Source: VGDP01 sp040905845
GTDB taxonomy: Bacteria > Pseudomonadota > Alphaproteobacteria > SP197
DNA: 26,200 nucleotides
Direction of reading: 5' to 3'
NCBI GenBank assembly: GCA_040905845.1
Contig: JBBDQV010000139.1
Coordinates: forward strand, 1 to 26,200
The notes beneath the pieces were generated by a model, which saw nothing but the letters and a program-made list of their open reading frames with translations, had not been told where the DNA came from and made no database searches. The translations under genes and the position numbers were made by a program. This document shows, in pieces, positions 12,114 through 20,129 of the stretch. The first letter of the stretch is position 1, and each line of letters opens with the position of its first letter.

Positions 12114-13364
12114 TCAGGGCTCCAGGCCGAACTTGGCGGCGAGCCGGTCGATGCCGGTCGCCAGCGCGAAGTCGCGCCGAACGCGGGCCGCACCGGCCCG
12201 GCCGAGCCTTTCGCGCAAGCCCGGATCGCCGATCAGGCGCTCTAGCGCCGCGCTCAGGCCGGCGCGGTCCCCGGGCGCGACGAGCAGGCCGTTGACCCCG
12301 TCCTCCACCAGCTCGGGTACCGCGGAGACGCGGGTCGCGACCACCGCGAGCCCCTGGCTCTGGGCCTCGACCAGCACGTTGGGCAGGCCGTCGCGATCGC
12401 CGTCCGGCGCGATGCGTGGGGCGAGCGCGAACAGATCCGCCGCCCGGTAGTGCGCGAGCACGACGTCCTGCGGCTTGGCGCCAAGCCACTGGATGCGGTC
12501 GGCGATGCCGCGCCGCGCGGCCTCGCGCCGGAGCGCATCCCGCAACGGTCCGCCGCCGATGTGGACCAGGCGCCAGGCGAGCCCCGCGGGCAATGCCGCG
12601 AGCGCGGCGATCAGCTCGCCAAGCCCCTTCTTCGGTACCGCGCGCGCCACCGTCAGGATCATGACCGGGTCCGCCGGGTCGGAGCCATCGCGGGCCGGGC
12701 GCGCGCCTTCGCGCGGCGCGAAGCTCGCGGGGTCGAGGCCGTGGTAGACGAGCTCGACCCGGCCCTCGGGCGCGACCGCCGCGAGCGCCGCCGCGCCGGC
12801 CCGGCTGCACGTCACCGCCCAGCGGCATTCGGCGAGTTTCTCGTGCTTGTCCCAATCGGGCGTCGTCCAGATGTCCTTGGCATGGGCCGAGACCGACCAC
12901 GGCAGACCGGTCATCAGTGCCGCGTAGCGCGCGACCGAGGCCGGCGTGTGCAGGAAATGAGCGTGAAGCCAGGCGAGCGACGGCGCCAACTCGGTTGCGA
13001 GCACGCACGCCTGGCCGAACCGGCGGACGCGGTTGGGCGTGGCGTCGCGCCCGAGATCGGCGAGCCAGGCGCGGCGCGCGGCCGCGTAGCCGGGCAATCG
13101 ACGCGACTTTGCCCAGGCGCGCGCGACCCGCAGCGGGGCGTGCCACAGGTATTCGGGCAGGTAGCCGACCGGCGCGCGGATGCGGCGGTGGACCGGATGG
13201 ACCGCGCCTTCGGTCGGCCGACGCAGCGAGACGATGCGAATGTCGAGGCCGCGGGCCTCGAGCGCGGCGATCTCCGCGGCGATGAACGTCTCGGAGAGTC
13301 GCGGGTATCCCTTGAGCACGAAACCGACGGTGCCGCCCGCGCGGGGCGGAGCCAAATTCGCCAT
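12114..13364 (-). CDS. Glycosyltransferase family 4 (colanic-acid-type, GT-B)
   Basis: The protein has 416 residues from the ATG at 13364. The N-terminal motif FVLKGYPRLSETFIAAEI is the 'fP.lSETFi..qi' opening typical of exopolysaccharide GT4 enzymes (WcaL/AmsK-like). The donor site contains DRDGLPNVLVEAQSQGLAVVAT with the E(x7)E-type arrangement, then VPELVEDGVNGLLVAPGD. The middle includes HAHFLHTPASVARYAALMTG and SAHAKDIW, also usual for this branch. It starts 18 bases after the stop of the first operon gene. It probably adds a hexose to a lipid-linked or cell-surface glycan. Confidence 0.94.
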   Translation of the reverse strand: MANLAPPRAGGTVGFVLKGYPRLSETFIAAEIAALEARGLDIRIVSLRRPTEGAVHPVHRRIRAPVGYLPEYLWHAPLRVARAWAKSRRLPGYAAARRAWLADLGRDATPNRVRRFGQACVLATELAPSLAWLHAHFLHTPASVARYAALMTGLPWSVSAHAKDIWTTPDWDKHEKLAECRWAVTCSRAGAAALAAVAPEGRVELVYHGLDPASFAPREGARPARDGSDPADPVMILTVARAVPKKGLGELIAALAALPAGLAWRLVHIGGGPLRDALRREAARRGIADRIQWLGAKPQDVVLAHYRAADLFALAPRIAPDGDRDGLPNVLVEAQSQGLAVVATRVSAVPELVEDGVNGLLVAPGDRAGLSAALERLIGDPGLRERLGRAGAARVRRDFALATGIDRLAAKFGLEP

Positions 13365-13382
13365 CTCGGCCGCGCCGACCCG

Positions 13383-14597
13383 CTAGCGCGCGATCGCGAA
13401 CCGCTCGCGCTCCCGCCACTCCAACCCGATGCGGACCAGGCGGTTGACGTTCTCGAGCCCGTCGAGCAACCCGGGGATGACCACGGTCGAAGGCAGCTTC
13501 TGCTGGGGCAGGTGGCGCAACGCGGTCGCCATGCGCTGCGGATCGCGCCGGCCGTCGTCGCTCAGCATGGCGACCAGGCCGAGTTCGGCCGCGCGCGTGG
13601 TGCGGATATACTGCTCCATGCGCGGCACCGTGCGCGGCACGATGATCGCCCGCTTGTCGAGCGACAATATCTCGCAGAACGTGTTGTAGCCGCCCATGGC
13701 GACAACCCCGGCGGCGCGCGCCATGAGCGTCTCGATGTAGGCGTCGAAGGTGATCGCGTGGAGTCGCCGGTTGGCGGCGATGCGGTGCTGGAACTCGGTC
13801 ACGGTCTCGTGTTGCATGAACGGGCCGAAGACGATGAGCGCGGGCCACGGCGGCGGGTGGGTCGATTCATAGGCGCCGATCACCCAGTCGACCAGCGCCT
13901 CGCCGTCGCCGCCGCCGCCCGGGGTGACGAGCAGGTAGGGCTCCTCGAGGTCCAGCGGCTCGCGCGACGAGGATATCGTGTCGGGCACGCTGCGTCGCAG
14001 ATATCCGGTGAACACCACCTTCTTGCGCACCGAGCGGGGCAAGCTGATGTCGGCGAGCGGGTCCCAGATCTGCGGCAGGCCGTAGACCCAGATCTCGTCG
14101 TAGAGGTCGCGCAACACCGGAGTGACGCCCTTGCGCTTCCACTCGGGGGCGAGATGGCCGGGCTCGTCGAGTACGTCGCGCAGGCCGAGCACGAGCCGCG
14201 TGCCGCGGTCCTTGAGCGTCTCGAGCGTCTCCTTGGCCTCGCCGCGCAGCCCCAGCGGCTCCTTGTCGACGATGAAGATGTCGGGATCGAAGATCTCCGC
14301 CGTGTGGCGGATGATCGACGCCCGCATGGCGAGCGTCTCCTCGATGTCGATGTGCAGGTTGAGCGAAGTGTACTCGCCGTTGCGCAGCTTGATGACGCCG
14401 GGGACCCGGACGAAGTCGACCCGGGCGCGGAAGTCGAAGCTGCCGATGATCGGCGAGCCCGACAGGATCAGCACCGACAGGTCGCGGAACTCCTCGACCA
14501 GCGCGTGCGCGATGGTGCGACAGCGCCGCAAATGGCCGAGACCGAACGTGTCGTGGCTGTAGATGAGGACGCGCGGACCCCTGCCCCGAGACACCAT
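13383..14597 (-). CDS. Predicted GT-B glycosyltransferase, COG4671-like; first gene of the operon
   Basis: The protein has 404 residues from the ATG at 14597. A GGAGG-type ribosome site (minus strand, complement of about 14602-14611) lies at good spacing and supports this start. The N-terminus contains YSHDTFGLGHLRRCRTIA, with the GLGHLRR loop at 19-25 characteristic of COG4671 proteins. The C-terminal half contains GVVAMGGYNTFCEILSLDKRAIIVPR, the donor-site 'GGyNT' motif. It is a paralogue of the 9242-10393 product. The family is annotated as predicted glycosyltransferase with few characterised members. It is divergent from the ABC exporter-like gene, with 152 bases between the start codons that probably hold both promoters. 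Confidence 0.88.
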   Translation of the reverse strand: MVSRGRGPRVLIYSHDTFGLGHLRRCRTIAHALVEEFRDLSVLILSGSPIIGSFDFRARVDFVRVPGVIKLRNGEYTSLNLHIDIEETLAMRASIIRHTAEIFDPDIFIVDKEPLGLRGEAKETLETLKDRGTRLVLGLRDVLDEPGHLAPEWKRKGVTPVLRDLYDEIWVYGLPQIWDPLADISLPRSVRKKVVFTGYLRRSVPDTISSSREPLDLEEPYLLVTPGGGGDGEALVDWVIGAYESTHPPPWPALIVFGPFMQHETVTEFQHRIAANRRLHAITFDAYIETLMARAAGVVAMGGYNTFCEILSLDKRAIIVPRTVPRMEQYIRTTRAAELGLVAMLSDDGRRDPQRMATALRHLPQQKLPSTVVIPGLLDGLENVNRLVRIGLEWRERERFAIAR

Positions 14598-14749
14598 CCT
14601 CGCCCCTCCCCCGGCGTGGCGGGAGCCGGACTATGGCACAGGGCCGCCGCCCGCGCGAGTCGGGCGGGTTGGGTGGGTTCGCCGCTGTACCGCGCCGGGC
14701 GCGTCGGCTAAGGTGCCCCCCCAGCCCCAGCCCTCGCCGATGCCGAGCG
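14598..14749. promoter_or_regulatory. Divergent intergenic region between the glycan operon and the ABC protein gene
   Basis: These 152 bases lie between two divergent start codons and must carry the start signals for the 12-gene minus-strand run and for the plus-strand ABC–cNMP pair. The region is very GC-rich and I see no convincing sigma-70 pair. A weak plus-strand candidate is TAAGGT at about 14709. On the minus strand, CATAGT (complement of about 14632-14637) is a possible -10. The purine-rich ribosome site of the minus-strand gene lies at the left end. There is no gene here: short open frames show no recognisable protein. Confidence 0.45.
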
Positions 14750-17416
14750 ATGGAATCAAGTATTTTTCGTTACATCATAAAGCACAGTAAGAGACAGCAG
14801 GTCTTCATAGTCCTCATTACCGCGCTGTCTCTGCCATTTTATTATATCTCTCTCGATGTTCCCAAGTTGATTGTAAACAAGGCGCTCGAAGGGAGCCAGG
14901 CAGATTTCCCAAAGCCGTTTGAAATTCTTGGCTTCGGGCTCGTGGACCTAGATCAGAAACCGTTGCTTTACGCGCTGTGCGCGTTGTTCCTTGTCTTGAC
15001 GCTGATCAACGGCGGGTTCAAGTACTACATCAACGTCGCCAAGGGCATCCTGGGCGAGCGCATGCTGCGCCGGCTGCGTTACCAGCTGCTCGCCCGCGTG
15101 CTGCGCTTCCCCCTGCCGCACTTCCGGCGCGTCAGCCCGGGCGAGATCATCCCGATGATCACCTCCGAGGTCGAGCCGCTCGGCGGCTACATCGCCGACG
15201 CGATCGTGCTGCCGCTCTACTCGGGCGGGCTGCTGTTGACCGCGATCTTCTTCATTTTCGCCCAGGACGTCTACATGGGCGCGGCGGCGATCTCGCTCTA
15301 CCCGATCCAGGGCTACCTGATCCCCAAGCTGCAGCGCCGGGTCAACCAACTCGGCAAGGAGCGGGTGCGCGAAGTGCGCAAGCTGTCGGAGCGCATCGCC
15401 GAATCGACCCAGACCGTCCAGGAGATCCACGCCAACGACACGGTGCGCTACGAACTGTCCGACTTCGCTGGGCGCTTCGGGCGCATCTACGACATCCGCT
15501 ACCGCATCTACATGCTCAAGTTCCTGGCCAAGTTCCTCAACAACTTCATGTCGCAACTCACCCCGTTCCTGTTCTTCTCGATCGGCGGCTACTTCGTGAT
15601 CGCCGGTGGCCTTTCGCTCGGCTCGCTCGTGGCCGTGCTCGCCGCCTACAAGGACCTGCCGGGGCCGTGGAAGGAGTTGCTCGATTACTACCAGATGAAG
15701 GAGGACAGCAGGATCAAGTACGAGCAGGTAGTCAGCCAGTTCGACCCGCCCGGCATGATGGCCGAGGCCGTGGTCGGCGGCGATCACGACACGCCGGCGC
15801 CGCTCGCGGGCGACATCGAAACGGTCAACCTCGGCTTCCAGGACGACGGCGAGCCGATGCTCGAGGGCGTCAACCTGCGCCTGGCGCTTGGCCAGCGGAT
15901 CGCCGTGGTCGGCGACGGCGCCAGCGGCAAGAACGAGCTCGCGCTGTTGCTCGCGCGCCTGCTCGATCCAACGTCGGGCCGTGTCGCCGTCGGCGGCGTC
16001 GACCTCAAGGACGTGCCCGAGGCCCTGACCGGGCGGCGCATCACGTATGTCGGCCCGACGACCAGCCTCCTTTCGGCGAGCCTCGGCGACAACCTGACCT
16101 ATGGGCTCAAGCACCGGCCGCTCAAGGAGGTCGAGTACGCCTCGAAGCTGGCCGAGACGCGCCGGCGCCACGCCTTGCTCGAGGCCAGGCTGTCGGGCAA
16201 CAGCATGGACGACCGCAATGCCGACTGGATCGACTATCCGGCGGCCGGGGCCGAGACGCCGCCTTCGCTGACCCGCGAGATCGTGCGCGCGATGGACATC
16301 GCCGACCTCAGCCCCGACGTCTACCAGTTCGGGCTGAGGGGCACGATCGACCCCGTGCTCAAGCCGGACGCCGCCAAGCGCGTGCTCGAGGCGCGCGCGA
16401 CGCTGCCGAGCCTGCTCGCCCAGGCCGACCTGGCCGACCTGATCGAGCCGTTCCATCCCGAGCGCTACAACACCAACGCCACCATGGCCGAGAACCTGCT
16501 GTTCGGCACGCCGCGGGGCGAGGACTTCGCGCTCGAGCGCCTGGCCGAGAACCCCTACGTCAGGACGGTGCTCGACGCCACCGGTCTGACCGAGGATCTG
16601 CTCGCCATGGGCCACGAGGTGGCGCGGACCATGATCGAGTTGTTCGCCGACCTGCCGCCCGAGCACGAGTACTTCGCGCAGTTTAGCTTCATCGGCTTCG
16701 AGGACCTGCCCGAGTACCAGGCGCTGCTACGCGGCGCCGAGGCCGGCCACCTCGACCGCCTGCCCGAGCCGGACCGCCTGCGCCTCCTGTCGTTGCCGTT
16801 CAAGCTGATTCCGGCGCGCCATCGGCTCGGCACGATCGACGAACCGATGCAGGAGCGCCTGCTCGTCGCCCGGCGCGCTTTCGCCGAGGGCCTGCCCGAA
16901 CAATACCGACTGTCGATCGCCTTCTTCGACCCGGCCCAGTACAACGCGCTGGCCACGCTTCAGGACAATGTCCTGTTCGGCAAGCTGGTCTATGGCAAGG
17001 CGCACGCGGCCCAGAAGATCGGCGACCTGCTCGCCGAGCTGGTCGCCGCGTTGGGCCTGCGCGAGATCGTCATCGAGGCCGGGCTCGATTTCCCCGCCGG
17101 CATCGGCGGCACGCGGCTCACCGCGACCCAGCGCCAGAAGGTGGCGCTCGCCCGCGCCGTTCTCAAGCGGCCCGAGCTCGTCATCCTCAACGAGACCACG
17201 GCGTCGTTCGACGGGCCCTCCCAGGCGCACGTACTCACCAGCTTGATCGAGGAGTTCGCCGGGCGCACCCTGGTCTGGGCGCTGCATCGTCCGAGCCTCG
17301 CCAAGCACTTCGACCATGTGCTGGTGCTGAAGTCGGGCCGCGTGGTGGAGCAGGGCGCGTTCGCCGCGCTCGCCGAGGGCGACGGCCCGTTGGCCCAGAT
17401 GATCGCCGCGGAGTGA
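14750..17416 (+). CDS. ABC exporter-like protein with expanded, degenerate nucleotide-binding domain
   Basis: The protein has 888 residues from the ATG at 14750 (MESSIFRYIIKHSKRQQ). Longer in-frame starts give only low-complexity Arg/Pro sequence. Residues about 15-330 form an exporter-type six-helix domain (type IV fold) with coupling segments such as RVSPGEIIPMITSEVE. The ATPase domain has Walker A GDGASGKN at 388-395, with Asn where Ser/Thr is normal. The signature is LTATQRQK at 790 and Walker B is LVILNETT at 810-817, with Asn for Asp but the catalytic Glu kept. The H-loop His is at 846. Walker A and signature are about 400 residues apart instead of about 105, because of an insertion containing internal repeats. 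The first 80 or so codons are markedly AT-richer than the rest. It is coupled to the cNMP-binding gene 16 bases downstream. It is probably membrane-bound; its cargo, and whether it hydrolyses ATP, are unknown. Confidence 0.9.
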   Translation: MESSIFRYIIKHSKRQQVFIVLITALSLPFYYISLDVPKLIVNKALEGSQADFPKPFEILGFGLVDLDQKPLLYALCALFLVLTLINGGFKYYINVAKGILGERMLRRLRYQLLARVLRFPLPHFRRVSPGEIIPMITSEVEPLGGYIADAIVLPLYSGGLLLTAIFFIFAQDVYMGAAAISLYPIQGYLIPKLQRRVNQLGKERVREVRKLSERIAESTQTVQEIHANDTVRYELSDFAGRFGRIYDIRYRIYMLKFLAKFLNNFMSQLTPFLFFSIGGYFVIAGGLSLGSLVAVLAAYKDLPGPWKELLDYYQMKEDSRIKYEQVVSQFDPPGMMAEAVVGGDHDTPAPLAGDIETVNLGFQDDGEPMLEGVNLRLALGQRIAVVGDGASGKNELALLLARLLDPTSGRVAVGGVDLKDVPEALTGRRITYVGPTTSLLSASLGDNLTYGLKHRPLKEVEYASKLAETRRRHALLEARLSGNSMDDRNADWIDYPAAGAETPPSLTREIVRAMDIADLSPDVYQFGLRGTIDPVLKPDAAKRVLEARATLPSLLAQADLADLIEPFHPERYNTNATMAENLLFGTPRGEDFALERLAENPYVRTVLDATGLTEDLLAMGHEVARTMIELFADLPPEHEYFAQFSFIGFEDLPEYQALLRGAEAGHLDRLPEPDRLRLLSLPFKLIPARHRLGTIDEPMQERLLVARRAFAEGLPEQYRLSIAFFDPAQYNALATLQDNVLFGKLVYGKAHAAQKIGDLLAELVAALGLREIVIEAGLDFPAGIGGTRLTATQRQKVALARAVLKRPELVILNETTASFDGPSQAHVLTSLIEEFAGRTLVWALHRPSLAKHFDHVLVLKSGRVVEQGAFAALAEGDGPLAQMIAAE

Positions 17417-17432
17417 CCCCAGGAGTCGGACC

Positions 17433-17894
17433 ATGAGCCTGCACGACGACGTCGAGGCGCTGCGCTCGATCCCGCTGTTCAGCAAGGTCGAGCCGAGCAA
17501 GCTCAAGCTCCTGGCGTTCACCAGCGACCGGCTCTCTTTCAACGCCGACCAGGAGCTGTTCCACCAGGGCGATCCGGGCGATGCGCTCTACATCATCCTC
17601 GACGGCGAGGCCGACGTGCTGGTCGACACCGAGGCCGGGCCGATCCGGGTCGCCTCGGTCGGCAAGCACGGGTTCTTCGGCGACATCGCCATCCTGTGCG
17701 ACGTGCCGCGCACGGCGACCGTGAAGGCGAAGCAGCCGCTGACGACGCTCCGGATCAGCAAGGACCTGTTCTTCCAGCTCGTCACCCAGTTCCCGCAGAT
17801 CTCGATCGAGATCATGCGCGAGCTTGCGCGCCGGCTCGACAAGACCACCCGCGACTACCGCGAGGCCGCCGCCAAGCTCAAGGCGCAGGCGTAA
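17433..17894 (+). CDS. Cyclic-nucleotide-binding domain protein (stand-alone)
   Basis: The protein has 153 residues from the ATG at 17433, with AGGAG at 17421-17425 as ribosome site. A single cNMP-binding domain fills it: IPLFSKVEPSKLKLLA, then FHQGDPGDALYIILDGEADVLV, then the phosphate-binding cassette FFGDIAILCDVPRTATVKA. The cassette has Asp where Glu is most common, but the contact Arg (RTAT) is kept. A C-terminal helix (ELARRLDKTTRDYREAAAKLKA) follows. There is no helix-turn-helix, so it is not a CRP-type regulator. It lies 16 bases after the ABC gene and is surely co-transcribed, so it may regulate or bind that protein in response to cAMP or a related ligand. That role is inferred from linkage. 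Confidence 0.92.
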   Translation: MSLHDDVEALRSIPLFSKVEPSKLKLLAFTSDRLSFNADQELFHQGDPGDALYIILDGEADVLVDTEAGPIRVASVGKHGFFGDIAILCDVPRTATVKAKQPLTTLRISKDLFFQLVTQFPQISIEIMRELARRLDKTTRDYREAAAKLKAQA

Positions 17895-17903
17895 GGCGGA
17901 GCG

Positions 17904-17922
17904 GCGGGGTCTCAACCCGCCT
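17904..17922. terminator. Candidate hairpin terminator between convergent genes
   Basis: GGCGGG (17904-17909) and CCCGCC (17917-17922) can form a six-base-pair stem with a seven-base loop. It lies in the 33 bases between the stop of the cNMP gene (+) and the stop of the secretin gene (-). The following bases TTGCCTT are only weakly T-rich, so the call is tentative. It could serve both directions. Confidence 0.4.
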
Positions 17923-17927
17923 TGCCT

Positions 17928-20129
17928 TCACGGCACGAACACGGTTGGCTCGGGCCTCAGCTCCTCGACCCGGCGCTTGAGCTCCTCGGTCACCGCCTGG
18001 GCGTCGGCCGAGTCGCGGATGACGCGCGGGGTCAAGAGGATGATCAGCTCGGAGCGCACCAGCCGGTTGTCGCGCGTGCCAAAGAGGGCGCCCAGGATCG
18101 GCAGGCCCGAGAGCACCGGGATGCCGGAGCGCCCGAGAATGCGGTTCTCCTGGATCAGGCCGCCGAGCACGATCGTCTGGCCGCTCTGGACCGCGATCGA
18201 GCTCTGGAGCTTGCGCTGCGCGATGGTCGGCGTGAGGACGCCGGTGTCCACGCTCTGGGAGACGTTGCTGACCTCCTGGTTGATGTCCAGCGTGACCAGA
18301 CCGCCCGAGTTCACGCGCGGCGTGACCTCGACGATGACGCCCGTCTCGCGGAACTGGATGTTGTTGATGACGTTGGCGTTGTCGGCGGTCGATTGCTGCT
18401 GCTGGGTGATGATCGGCACCTCGTCGCCGACCTGGAGCCGGGCGGACTGGTTGTCGAGCACGAGCAGGCGGGGCGAAGAGACGATGTTGACGTCGGTGAC
18501 CGATTCGAGCGCCTCGAGAATGGCCTTCTTGTCACCGTCGCCCGAGGTGTAGGTGTAGGCGAAGCCCGGGAACGTCGCGGCGATCGCGGCGCTGGTTCCG
18601 GTCGACAGCACCGCGGTCGAGACCCCGCTCTGCAGGAACGACTGCACGCCGTAGCGCAGCTCGTTGGTCAGCGTCACGTCGGCGATCACCGCGTCGATCA
18701 GGACCTGGAGCGGCACGATGTCGAGCTTCCTGAGCGCCGCCTGGATCATCCGGTAGTCCTCGGGCGTCGCCAGGATCAGCAGCGCGTTGGTCACCTCGTC
18801 GGCGATGATGCGGATTTCGCCGCCTTCGCGGAAGGCGAGCGCTTCGCTCGCGCGGGTCCCGGCGCGCGCCGGCGCGGTGATCGTGATCGGGCCGGGCGCC
18901 TCGGGTGCTGGCTCGGCCACCGTCGGCTCGCCCGTCGCGGTGGTCGTCACCTCGCGGCTGATGGCTTCGACCGGCTCGAGCCCCGGGGCGACCTCGGGCT
19001 TGCGCTCGGCGCGCGAGACTTCCTTCGCCTCGGCGCCGAACAGCTCGCCGAGAACGCCGGCGAGGTCGGCCGCCTTACCGTTCTGGACGTAGTAGACGAA
19101 CAGGCGCTGACCCGAGGCGGTGCCGCGATCGAGCCGCTCGATCCACGCCTCGGCCTCGTCGAGGTACTGGGCCCGCTGGGTGACGACGAGCAGGGCGTTC
19201 AGCCGCTCGATCGGCACGATGCGGACGAGGCCGGCGAGTGGCCCCTCGGCCAGGTCGCCGAACACCGCCTCGAGCTCCTCGGCCGCCGTCTCCGCCGCCA
19301 CGTTGTCGAGCGGGAACAGCCCGGCCGACAGGCCCTGGAGCCAGTCCACGTCGAAAATCCGCGCCATCTCGCGCAGGTTGGCGAGCTCGCGGCTGGTGCC
19401 GGCCAGCACCAGGAGATTGCGATCGACATCGGCGCGCATGATCGCCTCGGGCGGCAGGAACGGCTCGATGATCTGCGCCATCTGCACGACCGAGACGAAT
19501 TCGAGCGGCAGCACCAGGATGCCGAACCCGGCGCGGATCTCCGCGCCCGAGGCGAGGTCCGGCATCGTCTGGCCGCCGATCGCCTCGATCGCGGGGACGA
19601 CCCGATACGCCGCGCCGTCGTCGAGGAGCGCCGCGCCGTTCTGGCGCAGCACGGTCTCGACCAGGGCGAGCACCGCCTCACGCGTCACGGGCCGCGTCGT
19701 CTGGAGCGTCACCGTGCCCTCGATGCGCGCATCGAAGACGTAGTTGACCTTGAGGATGTCGCCCAGCACGTTGCGCACGAACTCGCGCAGCTCGATGTTC
19801 TCGAAGTTGAGGATGACATCGCCGTCCTCGGTGATCTCGGCGGCGCCGAGGCCGGGCTGGACGAAGATGTCGCTGCCGTAATAGCGCGCGGCCTCGGGCA
19901 GCCCGTCGCGCTCCGCCTCGGCCGCGGCCTGGTCGATATCGGGCTCGGCGGACGGTGCCTGGGCCTCGGACGGTACCGTTACGGGCGGCCACAGGGGGCG
20001 CGGATCGACCTGGCGGTTGCCCGTCGTCTCGCAGCCGCCGGCCAGCGCGGCGAGGGCGAGCACGACCCCGGCCAGCACATTACGTGCGCGCCGTGACACC
20101 CCTGGCGCGGTCGTGAAGAGGGTCCTCAC
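17928..20129 (-). CDS. gspD: Type II secretion-type secretin (GspD family), lipoprotein signal, orphan
   Basis: The protein has 733 residues from the GTG at 20129. I chose this start because GGAGG lies about ten bases upstream and the protein then opens directly with a basic region and lipobox (ALAALAGGC, Cys33). A start 24 codons upstream lacks these. The N0 domain is around FENIELREFVRNVLGDIL, and N1-N3 repeats follow (LPLEFVSVVQMAQII and FPLDNVAAETAAEELEAVF). A Pro/Thr-rich stretch sits within N3. The secretin core includes VGDEVPIITQQQQ, VEVTPRV, TIVLGGLIQ and GIPVLSGLPILGALFG. It forms an outer-membrane ring; the lipid anchor could allow self-targeting. No other gsp, pil or tad genes are in the window. 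Confidence 0.93.
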   Translation of the reverse strand: MRTLFTTAPGVSRRARNVLAGVVLALAALAGGCETTGNRQVDPRPLWPPVTVPSEAQAPSAEPDIDQAAAEAERDGLPEAARYYGSDIFVQPGLGAAEITEDGDVILNFENIELREFVRNVLGDILKVNYVFDARIEGTVTLQTTRPVTREAVLALVETVLRQNGAALLDDGAAYRVVPAIEAIGGQTMPDLASGAEIRAGFGILVLPLEFVSVVQMAQIIEPFLPPEAIMRADVDRNLLVLAGTSRELANLREMARIFDVDWLQGLSAGLFPLDNVAAETAAEELEAVFGDLAEGPLAGLVRIVPIERLNALLVVTQRAQYLDEAEAWIERLDRGTASGQRLFVYYVQNGKAADLAGVLGELFGAEAKEVSRAERKPEVAPGLEPVEAISREVTTTATGEPTVAEPAPEAPGPITITAPARAGTRASEALAFREGGEIRIIADEVTNALLILATPEDYRMIQAALRKLDIVPLQVLIDAVIADVTLTNELRYGVQSFLQSGVSTAVLSTGTSAAIAATFPGFAYTYTSGDGDKKAILEALESVTDVNIVSSPRLLVLDNQSARLQVGDEVPIITQQQQSTADNANVINNIQFRETGVIVEVTPRVNSGGLVTLDINQEVSNVSQSVDTGVLTPTIAQRKLQSSIAVQSGQTIVLGGLIQENRILGRSGIPVLSGLPILGALFGTRDNRLVRSELIILLTPRVIRDSADAQAVTEELKRRVEELRPEPTVFVP

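Noticed and set aside
12450..14711. 753-codon plus-strand open frame running toward the ABC gene
   Set aside because: It is antisense to two glycosyltransferases and lacks domains, ribosome site or hydrophobic pattern.
14633..14749. N-terminal extension of the ABC protein to the ATG at 14633
   Set aside because: The extra 39 residues are Arg/Pro/Gly low complexity from the GC-rich intergenic region, while the ATG at 14750 begins a normal amphipathic start and first membrane helix.
14948..16666. 572-codon minus-strand open frame opposite the ABC gene
   Set aside because: Shadow of the ABC reading frame; no family resemblance.
17922..20096. 724-codon plus-strand open frame opposite the secretin
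   Set aside because: Antisense of a clear GspD protein; repetitive Asp/Arg/His/Leu composition.
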